Shown here piece by piece: positions 7,005-12,676 of a stretch of 12,676 nucleotides of DNA; within the stretch, counting starts at the first letter, position 1, and each line of letters begins with the position of its first letter. The stretch lies in NCBI GenBank assembly GCA_946619625.1, contig CAMOMF010000054.1, positions 1 through 12,676 of the forward strand, read 5' to 3'. The notes beneath the pieces are model-generated. The model saw only the letters and a list, made by a program, of their open reading frames with translations. It was not told the origin of the DNA and did no database searches. A program made the translations under genes and the position numbers. The stretch is from an uncultured Bacteroidales bacterium (lineage in GTDB: Bacteria > Bacteroidota > Bacteroidia > Bacteroidales > Paludibacteraceae).

Positions 7005-8819
7005 TTACTTTTTACGTAGTTTTTTAGCGCCTTCGGAAGGTGCCTTTTCGGGGTCTTTTTTGCTCACGCTTCGGAGAGGGTAAGCAGATCGTTCGAAGGT
7101 GGTCTTATCCTCGTGTGCATTTTCCGCGTCCTCGGGCGCCTTTTGGCGTTCGGGATGTAGGAAGACGTCTCCGGGGTTTCGGGGCCGGAGGTGGTCCGCC
7201 CAAAAGAACTGACTGAGGTGCGTTTCTTCGTCCTTGAGGTGACCAATCGGATACATCGTTCCAGTGGTTGCCGCCGTGAAGACTACATGGTCAATGGATT
7301 GACTGTTGGACGATTGACCATTGGACGAGTCCTTGTTGGACTTCATATAGACTTTGACGAAAGAGGACTGCGTCTTGTTGACTCCGAGCCATTCGCCGTT
7401 GTTTTCGTCTTGCGGGAAGAAGACCGTCTCGGCATTGCCATTGACATCGATGCGCGTCACTTCGCCGTCGCGGATATACGCGAACATCTCCTTACCTGCC
7501 ATCTGGTTGAAGTAACGGGGCGTTTGCTGCTGGATGGCGATACATTCGCCAACGCCGTGGGCATAATCGACGGTGGAGTCCCGGAAGAAAATGTCTATAT
7601 GGAGAGCGGAAATCTGCTGGTTGTCGGACCAAGCGACGGGTTTCCCGAAAAGAGACATGATGGAGTCGCGTGAGTTATAAACTACCGAGTCCGCCACCGC
7701 TTGCATGTCCTCGCGATATACGCGGGCACCGTAAAAACCGCGAATGAGGCGGTAACTGCTGTCACGGAAAGTGGTGTCGGGTGTAGCCATGGGGTCAGAG
7801 AGCGCCAATGAATCGAGAGGGAGTGGGATGGTGTCGGTGTAAAGGATTTCCTCGGTGAAGAGGGTGTCGGCGTGCATGTAAGTGAAAGCCGTGGAGTCGG
7901 ACCAATCGACCATGAGTGCGGAGTCGGTGGCAAAGCCGTGACTGCCAATCCGCGCATCGGGCGAGTCGCTACGCTCGTACATCTCGCCGTAATTGCCGTA
8001 AAGGGTGACATGCTGGACGGAGTCGGTGAGTTGCATGTCGTGCAATGCCTGTCCGTAGCCCTGCTTCTTGTCGTAGAAAATGGTGTCGCCAATCATCGTC
8101 TTGCCATCGGTGTGCTCAATGAGTGAGCGGTTGAGGAGCATGGATTTTTCGTTGGCGGTGTTGTACCAACCGAGTGTGGTGGTGATGGTTGTTTCCTGCT
8201 CGTATAGGATTGTGGTGGGACCGAGGATGTCGGCTATATGTGTCTGCGTGTTGTACTTGAGGGTGTCGGCGTCCATGACGAACCGGTCGTTGACAAGGTG
8301 TACATCGGTTTTGAAGAGTGCCTGGTTGAGGTTGGACTCGTACTGTCCCCAGTGAGAAGTGAGAACATTGAGCGAGTCGCTGATTTTTCCGCCGGTCCAG
8401 TACCAAGCGATGTCGGCTACGCGGTCGTAGTTGAGCGAGTCGGTCTCGAGCACAGTAGATTTGTCCACGAGGCGTACATTGCTGCGCATGCGGGCGAACT
8501 TGGTGTCCCCGTTGTAGAAGAGCCGGTCGCTGTATCCGAAGAGTGTGTCGCCCTGAACGAACCGCACATTGCCGAAAGCGTCAAGTGAGTTCTGCTGCTC
8601 GTAGAAATAAGCGGAGTCGCAGTACATGAAGGCATCCTCGTGACGGAAACGTACGTTGCCTGTGAGGAGTTGGGCTCCCGGGTGTGCCTCCTCATCGAAA
8701 GAGAGGGTTTCGGCGTTCTCCAGGTAGACGAGGGTCTGTCCTTGTCCCGGAACAAGCGACCCAAGGGCCAACAAGGAACAAAGAACCAAAGGAAATAGTA
8801 TGTTACCGAATCGTTTCAA
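7005..8819 (-). CDS. OstA-like protein (LptA/LptD-related periplasmic domain)
   Basis: This 604-residue exported protein has a signal peptide at about 1-27. From about 30 to 240 there are repeated beta-hairpin units with the themes GNVRF, D(S/T)L.Y and A.G.V, the pattern of the OstA/LptA beta-jellyroll that carries lipopolysaccharide across the periplasm. More such units follow at 360-425. The conserved C-terminal segment FFWADHLRPRNPGDVF (538-553) is typical of the Bacteroidota OstA-like family. The tail (about 555-604) is charged and basic. The start is TTG at 8817-8819. The preceding in-frame codon is TAG and the next in-frame ATG is at residue 65, inside the domain, so TTG is the only start that keeps the signal peptide. 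Residues 498-510 are encoded by a short repeat. The gene is 27 bases after surA, consistent with joint expression of outer-membrane assembly factors. Confidence 0.88.
   Translation of the reverse strand: MKRFGNILFPLVLCSLLALGSLVPGQGQTLVYLENAETLSFDEEAHPGAQLLTGNVRFRHEDAFMYCDSAYFYEQQNSLDAFGNVRFVQGDTLFGYSDRLFYNGDTKFARMRSNVRLVDKSTVLETDSLNYDRVADIAWYWTGGKISDSLNVLTSHWGQYESNLNQALFKTDVHLVNDRFVMDADTLKYNTQTHIADILGPTTILYEQETTITTTLGWYNTANEKSMLLNRSLIEHTDGKTMIGDTIFYDKKQGYGQALHDMQLTDSVQHVTLYGNYGEMYERSDSPDARIGSHGFATDSALMVDWSDSTAFTYMHADTLFTEEILYTDTIPLPLDSLALSDPMATPDTTFRDSSYRLIRGFYGARVYREDMQAVADSVVYNSRDSIMSLFGKPVAWSDNQQISALHIDIFFRDSTVDYAHGVGECIAIQQQTPRYFNQMAGKEMFAYIRDGEVTRIDVNGNAETVFFPQDENNGEWLGVNKTQSSFVKVYMKSNKDSSNGQSSNSQSIDHVVFTAATTGTMYPIGHLKDEETHLSQFFWADHLRPRNPGDVFLHPERQKAPEDAENAHEDKTTFERSAYPLRSVSKKDPEKAPSEGAKKLRKK
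7299..7326. repeat. In-frame short-period repeat (TTGAC/TTGGAC) inside the OstA-like gene
   Basis: On the plus strand TTGAC or TTGGAC begins at 7299, 7306, 7314 and 7321, spacing 7, 8 and 7 bases. Related sequence continues at both sides (TCAATGG at 7291-7297 and TTGTTGGAC at 7333-7341). Read on the coding strand it gives the Ser/Asn/Gln-rich stretch SSNGQSSNSQSID (residues 498-510), placed between two beta segments (FVKVYM and HVVFTAATTGTMYP). It is in frame and probably forms a surface loop. Confidence 0.75.
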
Positions 8820-8846
8820 CTAAACTATCTAACCGTTAAAAACCAA

Positions 8847-10196
8847 CTATTCATGCAGCCAACCCGGGTACTGGAAGTCGCATCCCCGCCAATTGGGGTC
8901 TATATGGATGTACGTTTCTTTCTGCTTCTTCAGAATCCATTTCTCGAGGGCCTCGGCGCCGAGCCGCTGCTCCAACATGCCGCGGATGACCTGGTAGTCA
9001 TCGGTAAGGTTGGCGCGATGTGAGGGCAGTTTGGATTTCAGTTTGACGATTGCCACGACCTCTTTGTTCTTGGTTTTGTCCATCATGACGAAGGGTGCAC
9101 TGATTTCGCCCACGTTCATGGAGTATATTTGTCGTCCCACCTCGGGAGGCAGGTCCTGGTACTCGAACTTGGAGGAGCCATTGTTTTCATTGGTCATCAG
9201 ACCGGCGTTCATGACGGTGTTCTTGTCCTGTGAGAAGTTGGAGACGGCGGATTCGAACGTGGCTTTTCCTGAGCGGCAGATGTCGGCGATGGTGTCAAGG
9301 CGGCGGATAGCCTCTTCCTTGTCGGTGTAGGAAGTGCGGGGTTTGAGGAGGATGTGGCGGCAGTTGATACGTTCGCCTTTTCGTTCAATCAATTGGATGA
9401 TATGGTAGCCGTACTCGGTCTGAACGATACGGCTGACGCGCTTGGGGTCGGTGAGGTTGAAAGCGACCTCAGCAAACTCGGGGACGAGTTGTCCCTTGCC
9501 GACGAAGCCCAGTTCACCGCCTCGCTTGGCGGACTCGGTGTCCTCGGAGTAGAGTCGTGCGAGCATGGAGAAATCTGCGGAGCCGCTGTTGACACGCTCG
9601 GTATATTCGCGCAGACGGGACTTGATACGTTCGGTTTCCTCGACGGGTACGGGTGGTTCGAAACTGAGAATCTGCACCTCCACCTGTGCGGGGATCATGG
9701 GGAGTGAGTCTTCGGGGAGGGTGTTGTAATAACGGCGAATCTCTCCGGGTGTGGGATTGACGCTCTCCACCAGTTTGCTCTGCATCTGCTGTACAATCAT
9801 CTGGTTGCGGACTTGTGTCATCATTTCCTCGCGGATGTCGGAACTGGTCTTGCGGAAATACTCCTCCATTTTTTCCTTGGAGCCAATCTGGCTGAGGTAG
9901 TAGTTCATACGCATGTCCACCTGGTGGCTGACGGTCGATTCGTTGACTTGAATAGAGTCCAGTTCCGCCTGATGCAGGTACAGTTTCTGAATGGCGAGTT
10001 GCTCGGGTATGACACAATAAGGGTCGCCGGGGATGGGAGTGCCCTCGTATTGAGCACGCAGGCGTTCCTCTTCCACCTCGGAAAGGAGTATGGCTTCGTC
10101 GCCGACGATCCATATGACTTCATCTATTACAGTACCCTGTGCCGCCAGAGAGAGTGTGGCGGCAAGCATGAGGCAAAGGAGTATGTTTCGTTTCAT
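8847..10196 (-). CDS. surA: SurA-type periplasmic peptidyl-prolyl isomerase with two parvulin domains
   Basis: This 449-residue periplasmic chaperone helps outer-membrane proteins reach the BAM complex. The signal peptide MKRNILLCLMLAATLSLAAQG is at 1-21. The SurA N-terminal helical domain spans about 22-160 (VIDEVIWIVGDEAILLSEVE is the family opening). A first parvulin (PpiC) domain covers about 170-272 and holds the hallmark GGELGFVGKGQLVPEFAEVAF at 227-247. A second one covers about 278-390, starting with RHILLKP and containing GLMTNENNG. The second is more divergent. A closing helix and a short C-terminal segment WRGCDFQYPGWLHE complete the SurA order. It follows the lipoprotein gene by 30 bases and precedes ostA-like by 27, so the block supplies assembly of both outer-membrane proteins and LPS. 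Confidence 0.93.
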   Translation of the reverse strand: MKRNILLCLMLAATLSLAAQGTVIDEVIWIVGDEAILLSEVEEERLRAQYEGTPIPGDPYCVIPEQLAIQKLYLHQAELDSIQVNESTVSHQVDMRMNYYLSQIGSKEKMEEYFRKTSSDIREEMMTQVRNQMIVQQMQSKLVESVNPTPGEIRRYYNTLPEDSLPMIPAQVEVQILSFEPPVPVEETERIKSRLREYTERVNSGSADFSMLARLYSEDTESAKRGGELGFVGKGQLVPEFAEVAFNLTDPKRVSRIVQTEYGYHIIQLIERKGERINCRHILLKPRTSYTDKEEAIRRLDTIADICRSGKATFESAVSNFSQDKNTVMNAGLMTNENNGSSKFEYQDLPPEVGRQIYSMNVGEISAPFVMMDKTKNKEVVAIVKLKSKLPSHRANLTDDYQVIRGMLEQRLGAEALEKWILKKQKETYIHIDPNWRGCDFQYPGWLHE

Positions 10197-10213
10197 ATAT
10201 TGTTTAATATTGT

Positions 10214-10240
10214 ACTTGGTACTTAATCACTTGGCACTTA
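10214..10240. repeat. 15-bp direct repeat (ACTTGGYACTTA) at the end of the lipoprotein gene
   Basis: ACTTGGTACTTA at 10214-10225 and ACTTGGCACTTA at 10229-10240 differ at one base and are 15 bases apart. The stop codon of the upstream gene (10227-10229) falls at their junction, and its last codons (LSAK) come from the second copy. On the coding strand the unit reads TAAGTACCAAGT, a motif I associate with short tandem arrays in Bacteroidota intergenic DNA. Confidence 0.8.
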
Positions 10241-11078
10241 GTTTGAGCATGCCGTTTTGGAGGGCGTCATTGTAGAGCGCTTCGCGATAACGCCTGAGAT
10301 AATCGACTTGCCTTTTCTGCAAGATGGCGGCGCGAATCTGCGGCTCGGCATAATCAAGCGGCATCGCCTCGCCCACGAAATGCTTTTCCGTAACACGCAA
10401 CATGTACAGCGCTGCCGAGTCGCGTACCTCGATAAAACTGTTCGTGCGGAGCCTCTGCGATAAATTCGCCTCCGTGAAAGGCATGCGGATAAACACCTGG
10501 TTGCCGCTGACCCAATCGCGCGTGAACAACTGGTAGCCACTGGCGTACTGGTAGGCATACTTCTCGATATGCTCGATATTCTCCTCGGGGTCGTCAAGCC
10601 ATTTGCGCAACCGCTCGGGGTGTGGAGCTTCGACAGGGACAATGATTAGCACTCCTTTGAGGATATCTTCGTGCAGGAGGAACATATCTTTGTTGGCTTC
10701 GTAGAACGCCGCGACAGAGTCGGGCACGATCTGTTTGGGCATTTTGCGCTCCAAGAGTCTTTCCTCGTAACGATGGAGATAGAGCGAGCGTCGGTAGTCC
10801 TCAACGAGATTCTCGATGGCTTTGTCTTCGCGAGCCCGCGCCTTGTCATAAAAAAGCAGGTCTGTTGCCCACTGCGTGATGTAGGTATCCGCCATCCGGG
10901 CAGAGTCCTCATTGCTCTCCGCCAGATTGGTGACGCCCTCCAGTTCGCTGCGGTACAGTTTGTGCGAACCCAGTTCGGCAACGACCACATCGCTACCGGT
11001 CAGTCGTGCACGCTGCTCGGTAAAACGGGCACATGCGGCAAGGCTAAGCGCCAAAAATATACAGAGTGCTTTCTTCAT
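10227..11078 (-). CDS. SurA-like lipoprotein without a clear parvulin active domain
   Basis: This 283-residue lipoprotein has a signal MKKALCIFLALSLAAC in which LAAC is a lipobox, predicting cleavage before C16 and a lipid anchor. Residues 45-115 are helical and charged like a SurA N-terminal domain. Residues 117-235 begin with VPDSVAAFYEANKDMF, the usual lead-in to a PpiC domain, but the GGELG and VPEF motifs are absent. The closing helix (IRAAILQKRQVDYLRRYREALYNDA, 248-272) resembles the SurA C-terminal helix. It is probably a non-catalytic chaperone partner of the neighbouring SurA; related genes next to surA in Bacteroidota are annotated as isomerases by synteny. The ATG at 11076-11078 lies within the last 35 bases of ribD, pointing to translational coupling. 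A perfect hairpin lies 24 bases upstream of the start. Confidence 0.8.
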   Translation of the reverse strand: MKKALCIFLALSLAACARFTEQRARLTGSDVVVAELGSHKLYRSELEGVTNLAESNEDSARMADTYITQWATDLLFYDKARAREDKAIENLVEDYRRSLYLHRYEERLLERKMPKQIVPDSVAAFYEANKDMFLLHEDILKGVLIIVPVEAPHPERLRKWLDDPEENIEHIEKYAYQYASGYQLFTRDWVSGNQVFIRMPFTEANLSQRLRTNSFIEVRDSAALYMLRVTEKHFVGEAMPLDYAEPQIRAAILQKRQVDYLRRYREALYNDALQNGMLKLSAK

Positions 11079-12024
11079 ACTGTTCTATATACAAATTCTT
11101 TGCCAAATGGGAAGGAAAATCCCATTTGGGAGCGGAAACGCCGTGAAAAATACATTTTTCGCTCACTTCAATATGCACTTCATCGTACAATCCGGTAGCG
11201 ATGATATGGTTCAGTACGGTGGCGCCGCCCTCCACCAGAACACTGTGAATGCCGCGCCTTGCCAGGTCATCGAGTACAAAAGACCAGTCGGTGTTGTCGC
11301 GATAAACAAGCCAACCCTCATAGTTTTTCCCCTCGGGATGGCGGTCGAGGGCGATACGCAGCGGGTGGCGTCCGGTCCAACGTGTGGTCCGCAGCCCCGG
11401 GTGGTCCTTGGCGACGGTGTTGGCTCCAACCAGAATCGACATGTTCTCCGCCCGCATTTTATGGACGAGTTGTTTGGTGTAGGGTGAACTGATAACCAGC
11501 GGCTTGTCGCCGTTCCCATCAATAAAGCCGTCGCGTGTCTGCGCCCACTTGAGGATGACGTATGGGCGGTGTTTCTCCATGAGGCAGAGGAAACGCTTGT
11601 TGAGGCTGCGACATGCGTCTTCCATCACACCACTTGTCACCTCGATGCCGGCACTGCGTACTTTGTCCATCCCGCGTCCGCTGACGAGTGGGTTGGGGTC
11701 GAGCATTCCCGCCACGACCCGCCGGGGGTGCTTGCTGACAATGAGGTCGGCGCAGGGGGGCGTCTTGCCATAATGGCTGCACGGTTCGAGGCTGACATAT
11801 AGCGTTGCTCCGTGTATCTGCCCGGGAGTCACCCCACGGCGGTCGGCATCGGCGAAACAGTTGACCTCGGCATGGGGGCCGCCGTACTGCCGGTGCCAGC
11901 CCTCGGCAAGGATACGCCCGTCGGCGGATACCAGTACGGCACCCACCATGGGGTTCGGGGCGACATATTTTTCCCCCAACCTCGCCAAATCGAGGCAACG
12001 CTGTATGTATTGTTCATCAGTCAT
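11044..12024 (-). CDS. ribD: Bifunctional diaminohydroxyphosphoribosylaminopyrimidine deaminase / aminouracil reductase
   Basis: This 326-residue cytoplasmic enzyme performs the second and third steps of riboflavin synthesis from GTP: deamination of the pyrimidine ring, then reduction of the ribosyl side chain with NADPH. The deaminase domain (1-145) shows APNPMVGAVLV at 22-32, the zinc ligand and catalytic Glu in HAE at 51-53, and PCSHYGKTPPC at 81-91 with zinc ligands C82 and C91. The reductase domain (about 150-326) shows WAQTRDGFIDG at 160-170, GANTV..DHPGL at 200-211 and LVEGG at 263-267. I chose ATG 12022-12024. The longer reading would begin with a TTG at 12064-12066 that is part of the promoter -7 box, so it cannot be translated. 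The leader is only about 35 bases, too short for an FMN riboswitch, and none is seen. It is the first gene of the leftward block. Confidence 0.95.
   Translation of the reverse strand: MTDEQYIQRCLDLARLGEKYVAPNPMVGAVLVSADGRILAEGWHRQYGGPHAEVNCFADADRRGVTPGQIHGATLYVSLEPCSHYGKTPPCADLIVSKHPRRVVAGMLDPNPLVSGRGMDKVRSAGIEVTSGVMEDACRSLNKRFLCLMEKHRPYVILKWAQTRDGFIDGNGDKPLVISSPYTKQLVHKMRAENMSILVGANTVAKDHPGLRTTRWTGRHPLRIALDRHPEGKNYEGWLVYRDNTDWSFVLDDLARRGIHSVLVEGGATVLNHIIATGLYDEVHIEVSEKCIFHGVSAPKWDFPSHLAKNLYIEQYEESTLYIFGA
11103..11129 (-). promoter_or_regulatory. Perfect 10-bp inverted repeat in the ribD 3' end, just before the lipoprotein start
   Basis: CCAAATGGGA at 11103-11112 and TCCCATTTGG at 11120-11129 are exact complements separated by seven bases. 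They lie inside the ribD codons for PKWDFPSHLA. In the leftward mRNA the hairpin ends 24 bases before the next ATG (11078). No U-run follows, so it is not a terminator. It could slow ribosomes or control access to the downstream start. The structure is certain; the function is inferred. Confidence 0.55.
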
Positions 12025-12063
12025 GTAACACGTGCATATGAAGTCATTATACAAAAACGACTG

Positions 12064-12094
12064 CAAAGTTACAAAATTTTTCTGACATATGCAA
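12064..12094 (-). promoter_or_regulatory. Bacteroidota-type promoter of ribD and the leftward block
   Basis: On the minus strand TTG (12094-12092) is followed after 20 bases by TAACTTTG (12071-12064). This matches the -33 TTG and -7 TAnnTTTG elements of the primary sigma factor in Bacteroidota. A T-rich tract (GCACTTTTTTT) lies upstream and may serve as an UP-like element. Transcription would start near 12058, leaving about 35 bases before the ribD ATG. Confidence 0.85.
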
Positions 12095-12382
12095 GAGTTT
12101 GCTAAAAAAAGTGCATTTTACAATTGTTAAATGGTTAAATTTTAGGAGTGCAGGAGTTCAGGTTTTAATTGTAACAAAGTGCCTGCCCAAAGGAAACATT
12201 ATGTCCCGAAGGAAGAGTGACATCACTTTCAGTTGGAACCGGGTGTCATCCGGTTGGGAATCGGGATGTTGCGCGCCCTCTGGCATGGTGTAACGGTGTG
12301 ATTTGCATGCCATTTCGTAGATATCCTTTTGCGAGAGATTTGATCAAAATCTTTATTTCTAACCATTGTTTCATTATAGAAC

Positions 12383-12414
12383 ATTTAACAATTTAACTAT
12401 TTAACAATTTAACA
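12383..12414. repeat. 8-bp tandem repeat, four copies (ATTTAACW)
   Basis: ATTTAAC begins at 12383, 12391, 12399 and 12407, an exact 8-base period. The eighth base is A, T, A and A. The array ends two bases before the terminator-like hairpin. ATTTAAC contains TTAA in each unit, and the array is AT-only apart from one C per unit. Confidence 0.92.
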
Positions 12415-12416
12415 TA

Positions 12417-12450
12417 AAAAAGTGCGCTTTTAGCAGAAAAAGCACTTTTT
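12417..12450. terminator. Rho-independent, potentially bidirectional terminator hairpin
   Basis: Outer arms AAAAAGTG (12417-12424) and CACTTTTT (12443-12450) pair exactly. After two unpaired bases (12425-12426) an inner stem CTTTT (12427-12431) with AAAAG (12438-12442) closes on the loop AGCAGA. The T-run extends into ATTTATT on the right, and there is an A-run on the left, so it could end transcripts from either side. No gene lies immediately before it on either strand. Confidence 0.75.
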
Positions 12451-12538
12451 ATTTATTCGTTTTCCGAGAAAACTCGACAGTCTTTGCTGCAAAAAGTTGC
12501 GCAAGCAATAAATTGTTTGCACTTTTTTTGCAAAAGAC

Positions 12539-12569
12539 TTGCATATGTCAGAAAATCTTCGTAACTTTG
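12539..12569 (+). promoter_or_regulatory. Bacteroidota-type promoter of the rightmost gene
   Basis: TTG at 12539-12541 is followed after 20 bases by TAACTTTG at 12562-12569, the -33/-7 pair of Bacteroidota. The 34 bases from TTG through TTTGCAG match the ribD promoter at 31 positions. Transcription would start near 12575, giving a leader of about 55 bases that contains a short direct repeat (TCAAACTATCAAA, TCAAACTATTAAA). Confidence 0.85.
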
Positions 12570-12630
12570 CAGCCTGAAAGGAAATCGTTCAAACTATCAA
12601 ACAGCGGGGCGCTCAAACTATTAAAGTGTT

Positions 12631-12676
12631 ATGGCACAGCAAGATTATATACATTATTTTTCGTCCGGAGTGGCAG
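12631..12676 (+). CDS. Start of an unidentified protein gene, cut by the window edge
   Basis: Only 15 codons are visible: MAQQDYIHYFSSGVA. The ATG at 12631 lies about 55 bases downstream of the predicted start of a strong promoter. The frame is open to the window edge and there is no other candidate start between promoter and ATG with a better context. There is no Shine-Dalgarno sequence, which is usual for Bacteroidota. I do not recognise the N-terminus and assign no function. Confidence 0.55.
   Translation, partial: MAQQDYIHYFSSGVA

Larger units (their letters stand above)
12127..12538. other. Gene-poor region between two outward promoters; possible small RNA or decayed element
   Basis: I find no convincing protein gene here. 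The longest reading (12099-12293, plus) has no family features and begins inside the ribD promoter region. Visible structure includes direct repeats CCCAAAGGAA (12186-12195) and CCCGAAGGAA (12205-12214); a hairpin AACCGG/CCGGTT (12237-12242 with 12250-12255); a hairpin TGGCATG/CATGCCA (12281-12287 with 12306-12312); a short hairpin AGATTT/AAATCT (12336-12341 with 12347-12352) followed by T-rich sequence; an 8-bp repeat; a terminator-like hairpin; and a near-palindrome GCAAGCAAT/ATTGTTTGC (12501-12509 with 12512-12520). Base composition of 12140-12310 is richer in G and C than its AT-rich flanks, which suggests a discrete element. Confidence 0.5.

Noticed and set aside
9514..10113. 199-codon frame within surA on the same strand
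   Set aside because: It is an Arg/His/Pro-rich out-of-frame shadow of a clear SurA coding frame.
12025..12060. FMN riboswitch before ribD
   Set aside because: The leader is only about 35 bases and lacks the conserved FMN-aptamer segments.
12025..12066. Longer RibD start (TTG at 12064-12066)
   Set aside because: The TTG is part of the -7 promoter element and precedes the predicted transcription start. Homology begins at the later ATG.
12099..12293. 64-codon plus-strand frame in the gene-poor region
   Set aside because: It starts inside the upstream part of the ribD promoter, has no recognisable domain, and runs through hairpins and direct repeats.

Overview
The window looks like a chromosomal housekeeping segment of a Bacteroidota member, most likely order Bacteroidales. 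The evidence is two promoters of the Bacteroidota type (TTG, 20 bases, TAnnTTTG), the combination of an OstA-like protein, SurA-type periplasmic folding factors and a PorT-like outer-membrane barrel, a DUF5715-type protein, and the near absence of Shine-Dalgarno sequences. I cannot place it more precisely from sequence alone.

Layout. Positions 1-893 carry the 3' part of a rightward gene for a GltA/SudA-type NADPH-linked flavoprotein. It is convergent with a very compact leftward block that runs from about 12024 down to 986 and contains ten genes. In transcription order these are ribD (riboflavin), a SurA-like lipoprotein, a two-parvulin SurA, an OstA-like protein, a small outer-membrane barrel, dnaG primase, a COG0731-type radical SAM protein, a GT28-type glycosyltransferase, folE (GTP cyclohydrolase I) and a DUF5715/M15-like membrane-anchored protein. 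Junctions range from a 35-base overlap (ribD/lipoprotein) to gaps of 6 to 30 bases. The one wider gap, 113 bases between the glycosyltransferase and folE, holds an 11-bp tandem repeat. A single strong promoter before ribD could serve most of the block. About 560 bases without a convincing gene follow, bounded by two outward-facing, nearly identical promoters. The right one drives a gene of which only 15 codons lie in the window.

How the genes fit together. The middle of the block is an envelope-biogenesis cassette: two periplasmic chaperone-like proteins, an LPS-transport-like OstA protein, an outer-membrane barrel, a glycosyltransferase and a possible murein-acting enzyme. It is interleaved with replication (dnaG) and cofactor synthesis from GTP (ribD, folE).

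No new multi-gene system is evident. The unusual material lies between and at the edges of genes. Four different short-period tandem repeats (7, 8, 11 and 15 bp) sit at gene ends or before a terminator, three of them containing the stop codon of the adjacent gene. A fifth repeat is inserted in frame in the OstA-like gene. The two outward promoters match at 31 of 34 positions. A terminator hairpin lies between them with no gene upstream of it, so a small RNA or a dead element may be hidden there.
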